A DNA stretch of 64,000 nucleotides from Sipunculus nudus (taxonomy: Eukaryota > Annelida > Sipuncula > Golfingiida > Sipunculidae), in assembly GCA_026874595.1 (NCBI GenBank), contig CM049308.1, forward strand, positions 34,902,027 to 34,966,026, given 5' to 3'. This document shows positions 1-11,475 of the stretch, in pieces. The translations under genes were made by a program, and so were the position numbers. Below the pieces are notes generated by a model that saw only the letters and a list, made by a program, of their open reading frames with translations, did no database searches and was not told where the DNA came from. Every line of letters starts with the position of its first letter. Position 1 is the stretch's first letter.

Positions 1-291
1 AAAGCTAGAAAGCTGTCATATGGATACGAATAGTGTACTCATTAGACTCAAAATGATAATCTTCCTCAAATAAAATCTGCAGCAGATCTATAAGGAGCCA
101 CGGAAATTTGACACATTCCTGGCTTATATGGAATGCTTTGGATGTAATCTCAAGCATGCGTACGTTATAAAAAGGAAGTGACTGAATAACGGAATGATGT
201 GTTCAGGCTAGAGCCTAGATGATACAAATACACGGTACAACACTCGGTCTATATTTGTGCATCTGCAGTGACGTAAGATGATGGGACGGCA

Positions 292-298
292 TATATAG
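292..298 (+). promoter_or_regulatory. TATA-like box of the fucosyltransferase gene
   Basis: TATATAG lies 60 bp upstream of the fucosyltransferase ATG, a reasonable position for a core promoter with a short 5' UTR. Position only; no initiator was verified. Confidence 0.35.
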
Positions 299-357
299 AT
301 GCAGCTAAAAATGGTCGGAGCAAAGACCTGTAGTCCCGTGTAAAAGATACAGTCAAA

Positions 358-1563
358 ATGTTAAGGAACAGACTGCTGCGTTGGTGTGGTCGGAAGGCCT
401 GCAGCAGACCCGTATCCCTCGTCGTCATTTTTATCGTGCTGCTGTTCTTATTGGACGCTAAGTTATCCATGGATGAGGCCAAACCACGGCCGAACCTGCA
501 GCTCAGCAGAAAACCACGTGCGCTGCCCAACCTAGACGAGTATAAAACAATTTTACTGTGGACGTCGTTGTATCGAATGAAAAACTGGTGGCAGGAAGGG
601 ACAGAGGGATTTATGAGCTGTCCTGAGAAGAGATGTTTCGTCACCAGTGATCGGGCACTCTTACAGCAAAGCCATGCATTGGTGGTGCACCCGTATGACC
701 TCAGACTCCCAGGGGCGCTGGATCTTCCTTCTTCCAAGCCAGAGGGACAAACCTGGATCTTCCGGACACAGGAATCTCCGGTCCATATCTACCTTGGGCA
801 GAAAAACTACACTGATTTACGAGTGCTGGATGGCATGTTCGATTTGGTCATGACATACAAACAGAATGCGGATATTTCAGATGTGTATGGTTGGTACAGG
901 AGCAAGGTTGGCCTTCACGACGACCTACCCGTTGACCATATTGAGCATAGATCAAAGTTAGCAGTGTGGTTTGCAACAAACTGTAATTTGTCAGAGAGTT
1001 CCACAGTAAGAATGAGCCTAATCCAAAGGCTTCAAAAATACATTCCTGTAGATATCTACGGGAAGTGCGGAAACAAGGATCCGTGCGAAGCGTATCTCAC
1101 AAAGCCTGCTCTATGGTGGACGTGCGCAAGGACGCTAAAGAGAAAATATAAATTCTACCTTGCATTCGAAAATTCTAGATGCAAAGATTATATCACGGAA
1201 AAATTTTGGTGGGCGCTGTATCACGGTATTGTACCTGTAGTCGTGGGTCCAGATTTCAGTAACTACGAATCTGTAGCTCCTCCTAATTCTTTTATTCATG
1301 TTGATGAGTTCTCTAATGTCAAAGAACTTGCAAGATACCTGTATAACTTGGATAAAAACCCAGCGGATTATAGCAAATTCTTTGAGTGGCGTAAAACATA
1401 TGAAATTATGATCGGTCCACCGGTACAGCCATGGTGCATGCTATGTGAGTTATTACATCGTAATAAGTCACTAGCTAACAGAAAACTGATTTTGTCCGAA
1501 TATTTTGACAAACACCAAGACTGCCAAAGTGAGTATTCTAGTCATGGTCTATCAGAACACTGA
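358..1563 (+). CDS. alpha-1,3-fucosyltransferase, GT10 family, single exon
   Basis: Predicted 401-residue type II Golgi membrane enzyme that would transfer fucose from GDP-fucose to GlcNAc on glycoproteins or glycolipids. Seen: a short basic cytoplasmic tail, a hydrophobic anchor at about residues 19-33, a stem, an N-terminal GT10 region beginning near KTILLWTSLY, and the GT10 donor-binding signature at about residues 266-298 (FYLAFENSRC, then DYITEKFW, then HGIVPVVVG). Possible N-glycosylation sites are at residues about 150 (NYT), 210 (NLS) and 369 (NKS). Length is normal for the family. The frame is open throughout and lacks introns, as many invertebrate and vertebrate FUT genes do. The ATG has A at -3, and a TATA-like motif lies about 60 bp upstream. 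It could be FucTC- or FUT-like; the acceptor cannot be predicted from sequence. Confidence 0.93.
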   Translation: MLRNRLLRWCGRKACSRPVSLVVIFIVLLFLLDAKLSMDEAKPRPNLQLSRKPRALPNLDEYKTILLWTSLYRMKNWWQEGTEGFMSCPEKRCFVTSDRALLQQSHALVVHPYDLRLPGALDLPSSKPEGQTWIFRTQESPVHIYLGQKNYTDLRVLDGMFDLVMTYKQNADISDVYGWYRSKVGLHDDLPVDHIEHRSKLAVWFATNCNLSESSTVRMSLIQRLQKYIPVDIYGKCGNKDPCEAYLTKPALWWTCARTLKRKYKFYLAFENSRCKDYITEKFWWALYHGIVPVVVGPDFSNYESVAPPNSFIHVDEFSNVKELARYLYNLDKNPADYSKFFEWRKTYEIMIGPPVQPWCMLCELLHRNKSLANRKLILSEYFDKHQDCQSEYSSHGLSEH

Positions 1564-1635
1564 CTGCTGATTTCATAAAATTGTTGCCTGTGATTTATGT
1601 CTCTATATTATAATTATTTATTGCCGTGGGTTGAT

Positions 1636-1683
1636 ATTAAAACGTATACCAATGTAACGATGAGCAGATTTCTGTGTATTAAA
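1636..1683 (+). terminator. candidate polyadenylation signals of the fucosyltransferase gene
   Basis: ATTAAA occurs at 1636-1641 and again at 1678-1683, 73 and 115 bp after the stop codon. Either would give a short 3' UTR. Confidence 0.35.
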
Positions 1684-1954
1684 GTGAAAAGCAGGAATAT
1701 TTCATTCAGAATAAGATGTTATCGGGATATGGTCACTAACCCTGATTAGCAGATAGCTGTAAACGACATAATAGCAAACCGTACTTTAGGCATGCAGAAT
1801 TGACGAGAATCGGTTGAGTACAGCCGTTAAATATCATACAAGGCAGAAAGCAAGACCTCTGTAGCATAACAATGATTGATCTACAATCACCAATAGTGAG
1901 TTCTAAGCATTTTCTTGCTTATTCTTGCTTCACCCAAACGTATTTTATTATGAT

Positions 1955-2135
1955 TTTACGAGATTTTGACTGTGTGTGAATGCTTATCAAATGCTACCCC
2001 AGCAGATAAGTAGACCTCTAGCTCTAGTCTTTCAGGAAATGTGTTATAACCATTTTCGTGAAAAATCCGCTTATTCTTGTGTGACAGTAGAAGTCGCGAA
2101 CTATGACGAGACTTGCAATTGAGTCACTGACAGCT
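1955..2135 (+). repeat. fragment of Helitron-like family B core repeat
   Basis: The stretch follows the order of the tandem unit at 8.4-9.5 kb: a tagacct...ctag block, then gttataa-cattt-cgtgaaa, then gacgagacttgcaattgagt. The last piece matches 9447-9465 closely (gacgagacctgcaattgaat). A single decayed unit without ends. Confidence 0.6.
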
Positions 2136-4283
2136 TACTAAATAATCTACTGTCTTACTCGAAGTAAGGCTACATTAGAATAACAATTAAAATAATAAAT
2201 ACTCCACAAAACACCGCTTCCATTTTCGCGGACCTGTGGGTGTATGTGTGTGTGTACGTAGCAATTTCTCAGTAAATGTCGCTTTTGGTGCGCTTGTCAC
2301 AATCCCTTTAGCGCCTTAAGAAATGCACTTTCAGCAAAATTTAATTTTTACGTCTTTTATACAGACGGCAATACAGATCAGCTGCGATCATTTATATATG
2401 TACAGAACATAGATAAATCGACACACACATGAACCCAGTGTGAGACACTAAATTACAGCATTCGCGGCACTTTCTCAGCCGTAGATTCATATACATGGTA
2501 CTGCATTACTACTTATCATGAGACAGACTCATTCTAATCATGAGAAAGACAAAGAGTTTTCATGTAAGAGTATCAGCAAACCAATTATACATTTTGCGGG
2601 AGGTGATCACATTAAAAGACTATACCCGTTATTCAAACATGTCTTAATGTTATTCTGTAAAGTTTCTACAAACTGGCCCAAAAAGATATAAAAATAGGAC
2701 TAAAAGGTTATGACATTTCAGTACAATATCGGGTCTTTTGGAGTTCAAATTAATACAGATAATCATATTTTACAATTAATGGACATTTCTTGCAGTTACT
2801 GCCTTGAGGTTTGCTATGCATGAATGTCTTAGACGGTTTTTCTTAGACTGTATGTCACCGGTAGTGCCATCTTAAACATTTAATTTAATTTGCCATGTCA
2901 TATTATTATTTTTAGACTTGCAAGCAATAATAATGTCACATGTTTAGACCCTGTTGTCTGTATATTTTTGCCTCAGAATATCACGTATTGAGCTTAAAAC
3001 ATGCATCAATATTTCTGTGATCCTCCCATGTTAGAAAAAAATTGACAAATGATTTCTTCAAAATTTTCTTAAAGTTTAGAATGTAAGCCTAAAGTGTCAT
3101 AAGCCAGGTCTCTTAGCTAAGTGTCATGTCATGAGTCACCTTTTTCTACAATAAAAAGATCGACATTTTTTAGGGGTAGGGATGAAGGGTTGCAATCAGT
3201 GTGTCCTGCTCGACTCACAAAATGCAGACGGAGGGAGCACACGTAAGTGGACGTCCTGGGCCAGCGGGTCTTGATCAAAGGCTGTCACGGCATGACTTTG
3301 GTTGTTGTGACAGGACCACTGTGAAGGCCCCACGTGGTCTGTATGAACAGTACCAGTAGTTATTAATCATGTGTCGGTTCATTCATGCATGTCTTCTTTG
3401 ATCATTCATAATGGCCAGTTAAGGTCAGTCCCTGCCGTCCAACCAACAGTAAGTCTTTTATATCTGAGCAATAATGCAGAATTACTTGGTTTGTTCACAC
3501 AAGAGAAATAAATTTTTCTTTGGACTCTGGGATAATAAGTAAAGAACGTTTCGGATATTTTCTGTTTAATTTTACAGTTGGAGTAAAAGTGGAATATGCA
3601 AGTATATAACATATTGTGCTTCATTTCTTGAAAAAGTACAATCTCTTACTGATTTTTGTAAAGAGATCCTAAAAATAACTTGGTCTGCAGTACATCCAAC
3701 CGCATTATTTAAACCTAACTTGAATACTGTACATAAAGTTTAAGAAATTATCTTAAATTAAATTTTACTCGTAACGTTTTTAACTAATTAAATTTCATAT
3801 AATGATACACACTTTAAATCAAAAATTTAATATGGCAGATAGATCTTTCCATATGAAACCCCAAGACACCAGTTTATATTATGGTGATTCCATGACTATG
3901 AATGTCAACTAGCAATTGCCGAGCGTCCCTCACGTATTTTCGCTCACATAATGCTATTTTGCATTCTTATCTATTGACTGCAATATCATATGATTTATGT
4001 ATTTGTAAGTTTTTTTTTAAATTTTAAATAAAAATTTTCATTTGTGCAAGTGGTTTGGTCCCTTATTCAGCGTTCTAGTACCGTCACTGCTTGACGTCAG
4101 CCATACGATCTGGTCCGGAAGAACACGTAAGAAAGCCATGCACATGACAAGGTGTGCAACTTAAATGTGATTTGTACACCGACCAAAATAGATAAATGTT
4201 CGAGAAAATATATTTAATTTTCACCACAAATGAAAGAGCCAGTATTCAGAAGCAAGAAGATCCTGCTCAGTATAGAACACACC

Positions 4284-4456
4284 ACAGTGCCCCCCCCCCC
4301 CCCCCCTTTGTCCCGCAACAACCTTTTTTAGGGTTTCAAGTCCAATTTTTGCGACTTGGAACCCTCCTTCCCGGACCAGAGGACCCTTTTTAGGTTTTTT
4401 TTTAAGGTCTCCCTGGGCTTGGCTCTCTCCTTTCCAAAATCCTGGATCCGCCCATG
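4284..4456. mobile_element. MITE-like repeat with polyC tract and GGATCCGCC end
   Basis: A run of about 18 C is followed by caacaacctttttt, two further cctttttt blocks and an end reading tcctggatccgccc. The same ingredients occur at 5.18-5.30 kb, so the two are copies of one small repeat family. No target duplication was identified. Confidence 0.5.
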
Positions 4457-5174
4457 CACAATCCCATTTTTTCCGACTGAAAGACGGACCGCGTGAGTGA
4501 ATGCAACCACGCATCAGCACTGACAAATCAAGCTTACATGTGCATGGCCATGAGGGTTCATCTGCATTCTGGAAAACCTTTTGTGGTTAAATTTACTAAT
4601 GATTTTTGATTCCGTCTATTGGTGAATGCCAAGAAATACACGAACGCTTTGTGTATCAACGTTACGGTCGGCAGGAAACAGAAAAGCCTGGTGTAGCGAT
4701 TTCAGATTATCCCCGATTCAGATAAAAGGGGTATTCTGAAAAATGATTTCGAAATCGATTAACGTTTACTCTCTGGGGTAACTTCAATTCGATTCCAAAT
4801 TATCCCCTACGATTTCAGATAACCTCTTCAAAATAGATGTTTCTTTATGTTTATTTACCTCAAATTCATATTTCTTTCTTTCTTCTTCAATTCTTGATTT
4901 CCAAAATTGGTTTGTATCTCATGTTTGCATGTTAGGTGTCTTGCGTTTTGGCGAGGTGTAAGAGTCAATATAAATATTATTAACAATAAATTCGACATTT
5001 TGCGACAATTTAATTATTCATAGAATCTGGTTTATTGTATAATATATCGTTAGATAAAAGTTTAAGACTTCACTATCACTTAAATCAGCGTGGGGGTGAT
5101 CTTTAAAGGGCGGATGCGGACTGAAATTGGGTTCAGTGTACCCTGCTGTTAATCGGATATCCATTTCAGGGAGG
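4457..5174. other. spacer, no gene seen
   Basis: Unique-looking AT-rich sequence between the two GGATCC repeats. Nothing recognised. Confidence 0.5.
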
Positions 5175-5297
5175 CAGGCGCGGATCCAAAGGGGGGGGGG
5201 GGGGGGGGGGTGTTCGAACCAACGACCTTTTTTAGACAATTTTTGTGCATGACATCCGTAGACCCCTCCCTGCAAAAAAATTCTGGATCCGCCCCTT
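5175..5297. mobile_element. MITE-like repeat with polyG tract and GGATCC inverted ends
   Basis: Begins near aggcgcggatccaaa followed by about 20 G, and ends ttctggatccgcccc. The two ends are inverted copies around GGATCC, with ccaacgacctttttt inside as in the copy at 4.28 kb. A second G run follows at 5308-5321. Short, non-coding, no transposase. Confidence 0.55.
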
Positions 5298-6024
5298 CGG
5301 GGAGGGCGGGGGGGGGGGGGGACCTGAAATCTTCACATCGGGATATCATGAATGTGGTAGCAATCTTTTTAGTCACCCGTAAAAACGGAAGTGTTGGCAT
5401 ATATGATTCTTTCAGTATGCTGCCACCATAATAATAATACTAAAAAAATATATTTCCTTACTAAGAACTCTAATCTCAAATATGGTTGCGTTTCACTGTT
5501 GAATTTCTTAAATCTTTTAACGTTTTTCTTTCCACGGGTTTTAATTTTCTTAACGTTATAATTATATAATCAATATACAAAAGTCTTGCCAGTCAAATAT
5601 CTTATATTTTTTAAGAACACAAAAGTTTATTCTTATGATTAAAATTCAAAACTAATATTAGGCTTGTATATAACTAAACCTTTTTTTTTCTTAACTACAG
5701 TCAGTATAAAACCCACTATCAACCTTCTCCCCTCTGGTGTGAACCTGCACTTGTGTCGCCAATGCAATAGAAAACGTCATAGCAAAATTTCTGGAGTTTG
5801 GTTCGCTTTGATCCCTTAGGACGCCTTCCAGTCAGCCTCGATTTACTGGATCTTGTACGTGTTTCGCTGAACGTGAAGTGTCACTGGGCATGGGTATCCC
5901 TTCAGCCGGCCAGGTGTGGAGTAGCTGTATTTCGTTTATTCTTTAATTAATTATAAAAAAGAAATACTCCGATCCAGTCCAGAAATCAAATTTAGGACTT
6001 GCTCATTATATTTTTTTTATAATA
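5298..6024. other. spacer, no gene seen
   Basis: AT-rich DNA with homopolymer runs. Nothing recognised. Confidence 0.5.
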
Positions 6025-7995
6025 ACAAGGGACCCATGGGTCACGGCGCTCAGCTTAAGTTTGAAATTTTTGCAAATGCAAAATATTCTGTTTTAATGTT
6101 TTCCATGAAAGCATATGAGAAGCTATGAGGAAAGAGGCCCTCCTACTTGGTTATAGTAAAGTTTTAAATATATGATTGCAAACTAATACTCTGACAAGAC
6201 TGGCATGAAGAAAAACAGTAAAAGTTTTGAGATACTGTGATGCATATGAAAAATTTACAGATGGACAGGCCAGTGGACAGAATGGACTAATACCTTTATT
6301 TCACTTTCAAGGGAATAATGCATTTAAGTTTATATTTATTGAAGCATATCCACTTCTTCCATTAAAATAGTTTTTATCTCATTAATTTTTTTTTTATTTA
6401 CAAGTTTTATAAATTTGTATTAAATAACACTGAAAATATGTTAAAATATTAGAATTCTAAGTTGCAATCATTATATATCCAGAGTTTAGCTCATATTGGG
6501 TCATATTATGCATACACATATATTTTTATTATTTTTAAATCACAAAGGTTTAAACTGAATTTAAAAGAAAAAATAATGCCACAAGATGGCATCTACAAGA
6601 TTATTCCTTGAATCCCTATTAAAGAGTTTTGCACATTGGAGTTTTCAGTTCATACTTAATCTTATTCACCGAAATAAAATAAAAGATTCAGTAAATTTGG
6701 TAAAATAAAAACATCTATAAAAAATAAAGTATACACACTGTTGGTTGAATGAGGGACAAACAATATCATTATGGTAATTACAATCTAAGCTATAATTGAT
6801 TACGCGAAGTAATAGTCAATTTCACACCTGGTGAAGGTTTTACTCTTCTCAAGTAAGGAATTACTTATCTGATGAACATCCACACTTTCATAGCATACAC
6901 CACTTTGTGGACACAACTAAATGTGCACTTTAATCATTGTAACCCTGGTGGTAAATTCAAAATCTAAAATGTAGCACTGCATAGCCAAGATAAAAATAGA
7001 AATACAGAAAATTATAACATTCATCTAGTTAATGCACCATTGAGGGGGTGAGGGGGGGGGGGTGCAAGGCAGAGGGGAAGCCTGCTAGTAGTGGCCAAGC
7101 TGAGCCAAGGCAAGCTGCCTGGGGTGGGTTACAGAATTCAAGTGAAGGCTGTGCTACTAGGTGGGCTAGATGTAAACAACACTTGACATGGTGTATGAAA
7201 ACTTGAATAATAGCCACTCTTTTCAATCAATTCCTTGAAATTTCAGATTTTAAAAGATTAAATCCTTATGTATATATGCTGTGAAAATTAAATCAACAGT
7301 GCTTACAGGGGAAAAACGTGCCATTGCCAAAGTTGGGCAAAATTTAAGGTATTGATTTTTCATTTATGCTAATAACTTGAAAAATTTGCAAAATTCAGAT
7401 CTTATTTTGGGTAAACAATCGAATCTTGATTAAATAAAGTTATATTCCTGAAAAAAGTCTCCAGCTTCAGCAATTCTCATCTTAGGTGAGTAAATATATT
7501 TCTTGATTTTTTAAAAAGTGCATTATGTTTGGGCCCATAACTTAAAAAAAATACGCAATACTGACATCATTTCTGACATGTGCATAGTGAATGTATAGAA
7601 ATATATGTATATTATATATGATATAAGTCAGATCAGTGGTAACATTGTAAAATTGGTAACATTGTAACAATGGGTTTTTAATGGAAAAAATGAAGTTTTT
7701 CATAACTATCTTGAAGGAATTAAATCCTAGTGACCAAATTCTTGGCATGATAGGGGATTTTGGAGACATCTAACTGTATGCCAAATTTAAGGAACGTAGA
7801 GCTGAAGCTCGGGAGCTGAGCTCTAGCAAACTGCATAACACTAGCTTGATGTAAACAATATGTGACATGGTGCTTGAAAACTTGAATAAAATCTACAGTT
7901 TTTGATCAACTGGTTTCAAATTTTGGTGTTAACAGTTGAAATGCTAATAAAACATGATTTGAAAATTTAATCCACAGCAGTTACGGGAAAAAAAA
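6025..7995 (+). mobile_element. Helitron-like family A element, 3' end missing
   Basis: The 5' end reads ACAAGGGACCCATGGGTCA, followed by CGGCGCTCAGCT, the hallmark of family A here. The interior is AT-rich to about 7.0 kb. Then come about one and a half units of a roughly 680-bp repeat (the gacatggtg-tatgaaaacttgaat block at about 7190 recurs at about 7872) that match the core of the 13.1-15.7 kb copy in order. The copy stops near 7995, without the 3' GACGGAC tract and inverted end seen at 15.7 kb. Short open frames here are in repeat DNA and are not genes. Confidence 0.6.
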
Positions 7996-8172
7996 TTAGG
8001 GTTCTTTCCCCTTTTCCATTTAAAAAAAAGGAAGACCTTTTTAAGATTTTGTAAGACCTTTTTTCCGAGAAAAATAAGACCATTTTCGTATGGTTATTAG
8101 AACCCTTATATATATAGTTCCTAATTATATTCGTTTTTATACCCATCCAATTTAAAAATGACACATACATAA

Positions 8173-10380
8173 ACAAGATGACCAGAAGTCACGCGCTTGC
8201 CGGAATTGGAAATGATAGAGACAGATAGACAGAGAGTGCATGTAGAAACAGTCATATGAATGAGCAACATTGTGGGGGCAGCAGAAACGGATAATATGTT
8301 TATTTATGCATGCTGACCTTTAACAGCTGCATATCTTTCTAGTGTAAAAGGGACCAACTTCAAAATTTTTTCATGAAATCCCGTTAATCTCGTTTGACAA
8401 GAAGCAGTGAGACGTTTTCAGGTTTGTCATGTCAAGCTGGCCAAATGATATGAAATGCCGAAAACTAGACCTGTCTAGCTATAAAAGCCGCTGAGTTATA
8501 AGCATTTGCATGAAATCTCGTGTTTTCTCGTTTGACGGGAAATGGTGCGAGCTTTGGCGAGATTTCCAGTTTTGTCATGTCAGGTTTGTCAAATATTACA
8601 AATGCCGGAAACTAGACCTGTCTAGCTGCAAAAGTCGCCGTGTTATCAGCATTTACGTGAAATCATGTTTTTTACTCGCTTGACGAGATATAGTACGAGA
8701 TTTGGCAAGACGAGCAGTTTTATTATGTCAAGACGGCCAAACGTTACGAAATGGCGAAAACTAGATCCGTCTAGCTGTAAAAGTCGCCGAGTTATAAGCA
8801 TTTCCGTGTACTCTCGTCTTTTCTCGTTTGACGAGATATGGTGCAGGATTTGGCCAGTCTTGTAGATTTGTCATATCAAACTCTCTAAATGTTATGAAAT
8901 GGCGAAAACTACATCTGTCTAGCTGTAAAAGTCGCCGAGTTATTAGCATTTCTGTGAAATCTCCTTTTTTATCGTTTGACGAGATATGGTGCGAGATTTG
9001 GCCAGTCTTGCAGGTTTGTCATGTCAAGCCGTCCAAATGTTAATGAATACCAAAAACTAGACCTGTTTAGCCGTGAAAGTCGCCGACATATATGCATTTC
9101 TGTGAAATCTCGTTTTTCCACATTTGACCAGATATAGTGCGAGATTTCGCCAAGTATCGCAGTTTTACTATGTCAAGTTGGCCAAATGTTACCAAATGCC
9201 AAAAACTAGACCTGAGTAGCTGTAAAAGTCGCCTAGTTATAAGCATTTCCATGATATCTCGTTTTTTTCTCGCTTGACGAGATATGGTGCGAGATTTGGC
9301 CTGATTTCTTTTCTGGCGTGTCAAGCTGGTCATATGTTATGAAATGCCAAAAACTAGACCTGTGTAGCTGTAAAAGTCGCCGAGTTATAAGCATTTCCGT
9401 GAAATCTCGTTTTTTCTCGTTTGACGATAAACCGAGCGAAATTTGACGAGACCTGCAATTGAATGACTTAGAACCAAGGGGAAGCAGCCTTATGCAAAAA
9501 ACTAGACCCTTGAAACATAAATATTAACCGAGATAGAAGCCAAAAACTGCATATTTTCAGATCGTCAAGTTTAACCCACAAATTTGGTAACCATGGTAAC
9601 GGCAGCACAAAGCTACATGTGCGGAGGAATAAGCCAATGTTCCTAGTTTAAGATACAACAATAAAAATTGTGCCATGTTTAAAATTATTTTAAATATTGC
9701 AGAAAAATGATATGTTACAGTGTTTCAGGTACCACGCCCCCTGGTGGCTATTTCCAAAAAATGAAAAACTGATTTCGAGATATTTATAAATAACACAAAA
9801 TATATCAATTTCAAAGCCATTGTTAAAAAAATGCAACCTGTAGGTCATATTTAATGAAATCTCGAAGACTCTCGTTTGACGAGAAATGGTGCGAGATTTG
9901 GCGAGACTTTCAGTTTTATCATGTCAAGCTGCCTATAAGGTACATAATGACCAAAACCAGATGTCTGTACCTTAAAAATTGACAAAGTTACAAAAATGGT
10001 CGTGTTATTTCCAATTTCCATGATTTTTGCCCAAAAAATGTAACCATGGTAACGGCAAATTTAAGTAAGCTACATGTCAAGAGAAAGGCCAGGTGATGAC
10101 GAAAAAAATGAGCTATTGCAGAAGTGGATAAGCCTATTTATGGCGAAGTTGTAGTGCAAAAACCGTTAACCATACCTGTCGTGACCTTGACCCTTGACCT
10201 TGGAGCAATGTTGACAAAAAACAATAGGGCACCTAGAAATCTGTTTGTCAATCAAGCCTGTAAGTTTCAAGTTGATTGATGCAAAAGTGTGGCCTGGAGA
10301 GTCGTGACAAACAAACAAAACAGACATACGCAACTGACGAACATGCTTGCCGAAATCGAAGATTTCCGGCAAGCAATAAA
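8173..10380 (+). mobile_element. Helitron-like family B element with 147-bp tandem core
   Basis: The 5' end ACAAGATG is followed by a subterminal repeat GCTTGCCGGAA (8195-8205), whose reverse complement lies at 10364-10374. The 3' copy forms a hairpin with GCTTGCCGAAATC about 13 bp upstream. Between them are eight or nine units of about 147 bp (8371-9480) plus one displaced unit at 9857. No transposase or helicase is encoded. The architecture (5' subterminal repeat, minisatellite core, 3' hairpin) resembles non-autonomous Helentron/HINE elements; that classification is inference. Confidence 0.65.
8371..9480 (+). repeat. tandem array, about 147-bp unit, eight copies
   Basis: Each unit carries tgaaatctcgttttttctcg, then ttgacgagatatggtgcgag, gtcatgtcaagctggcca, aaaactagacctgtctagc and aaagtcgccgagttataagc. 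Starts near 8371, 8513, 8658, 8803, 8954, 9103, 9250 and 9400. Confidence 0.85.
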
Positions 10381-10848
10381 TAGGCCTTCATTTTAACGCC
10401 CGTATATTCTCTACTCCTTTGCCGGCTGTTGCCGTATACTTATACATATATGTCGTTACGATCGGAGTCCATTCCCGTAGGCTTATATTATACATGGCAA
10501 AGCATGCATCGTTATATCCATAAATCTGTCAATGAAGTTTACCATATCTATAAACAGTGTTTAGCCGTAGAACGGTAATGTTGTAATTTGATTGCTGCCG
10601 CCCCACTCGCCAGGCCCCACTCCTCCCTGAGCAACTTCATTTTCCCGCCAAAATCAAAGAACACGTGCAATCCAGTCCTCAGGTACAAACATTTTCATGG
10701 ACATGTTCGGATAACTTTCTTTACTGGAGTTCACAGAATATCCGCAAAAAATGCAGCGGTAAATTTGATACGATGACATATTCGCTGACGCATTACCGTG
10801 AGGTGTAAACCGCGAGAGTGACCAGTTTCCACTTTGAAATCCTTGAAT

Positions 10849-11475
10849 ATCCTGCTCTATTAGCGCAATCTACTGCAAAACCGCAGGTATCCCCGCCAAA
10901 GAGTGAGGCATTTGTAAAGAGAGCAAGCGAGCTAGTCTCTCCAACAGACGCCAGGTGCCGCTACCGCTCTTGCACCAGTACTGGTGCAAGAGCGGTAGCG
11001 GCACCTAGCGTCTGTTGGAGAGACTACAAGCGAGCTTGGACGTTTCAAAATTCACGGGGATACGTGTGGAAAAATGAAGTTGGATGATACTGACATCGTT
11101 CACATCGGGCAGACCGTTATATGTTGGCAAAACATGTTCTGAAATGCGGGAGCAATAGGATAAAAATCAATATACATCAACAAAATATAGATTTCGTAAT
11201 GTACATTTATATTTTCATAATACCTCTGTATTAGCATGATCTACTGCAAAAACCACGTGTCCCCCTAAAAGAATGAGACATTTGGAACGAGAGCAGGTGT
11301 GCCTAGACGTTCAAAAATTTACGGGGAAACGTTTGGGAAAATGTAGTTGGACGACATTGACATCGGCAGACCGTATAATTCATAGGAAAAACGAGTTCTG
11401 ATATGCGAGAGCAATATGATAAAAAAATATTTTATGATAAAATATAGATTTCTTGATGGTCATGCATATTTTGGA
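10849..11475 (+). repeat. two diverged direct repeats of about 260 bp
   Basis: Copy 1 (10849-11217) and copy 2 (11218-11475) share in order: attagc, atctactgcaaaa, gag-catttg, agagca, gacgtt-caaaa, acggggaaacgt, atg-agttgga, gacatcg, cagaccgtata, gcgggagcaata and aaaatatagatttc. Copy 1 is about 100 bp longer because a palindromic element is inserted in it. Function unknown. Confidence 0.75.
10933..11026. mobile_element. 94-bp palindromic MITE with 9-bp target duplication
   Basis: Two 47-bp arms (10933-10979 and 10980-11026) are reverse complements at 46 of 47 positions with no loop. The ends are TAGTCTCTCC and GGAGAGACTA. CAAGCGAGC is directly repeated at 10924-10932 and 11027-11035. The homologous second repeat copy (near 11290) lacks the insert and one duplication, giving the empty site. 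A 9-bp duplication would fit a Mutator-like source; no transposase is present. Confidence 0.85.

Larger units (their letters stand above)
1564..4190. other. intergenic, no gene seen
   Basis: AT-rich sequence without a supportable coding region. It holds a decayed fragment of the 147-bp repeat family (about 1955-2135) and a short GT-rich run near 2240-2260. Nothing else recognised. Confidence 0.6.

Noticed and set aside
249-737. 162-codon minus-strand open frame at the fucosyltransferase 5' end
   Set aside because: Antisense shadow of the fucosyltransferase coding sequence.
4196-5431. Proline- and glycine-rich open frames around the polyC/polyG tracts
   Set aside because: Coding appearance comes from homopolymer runs within MITE-like repeats.
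10818-11087. 89-codon plus-strand open frame
   Set aside because: Runs through the palindromic MITE and direct repeats. No homology pattern.
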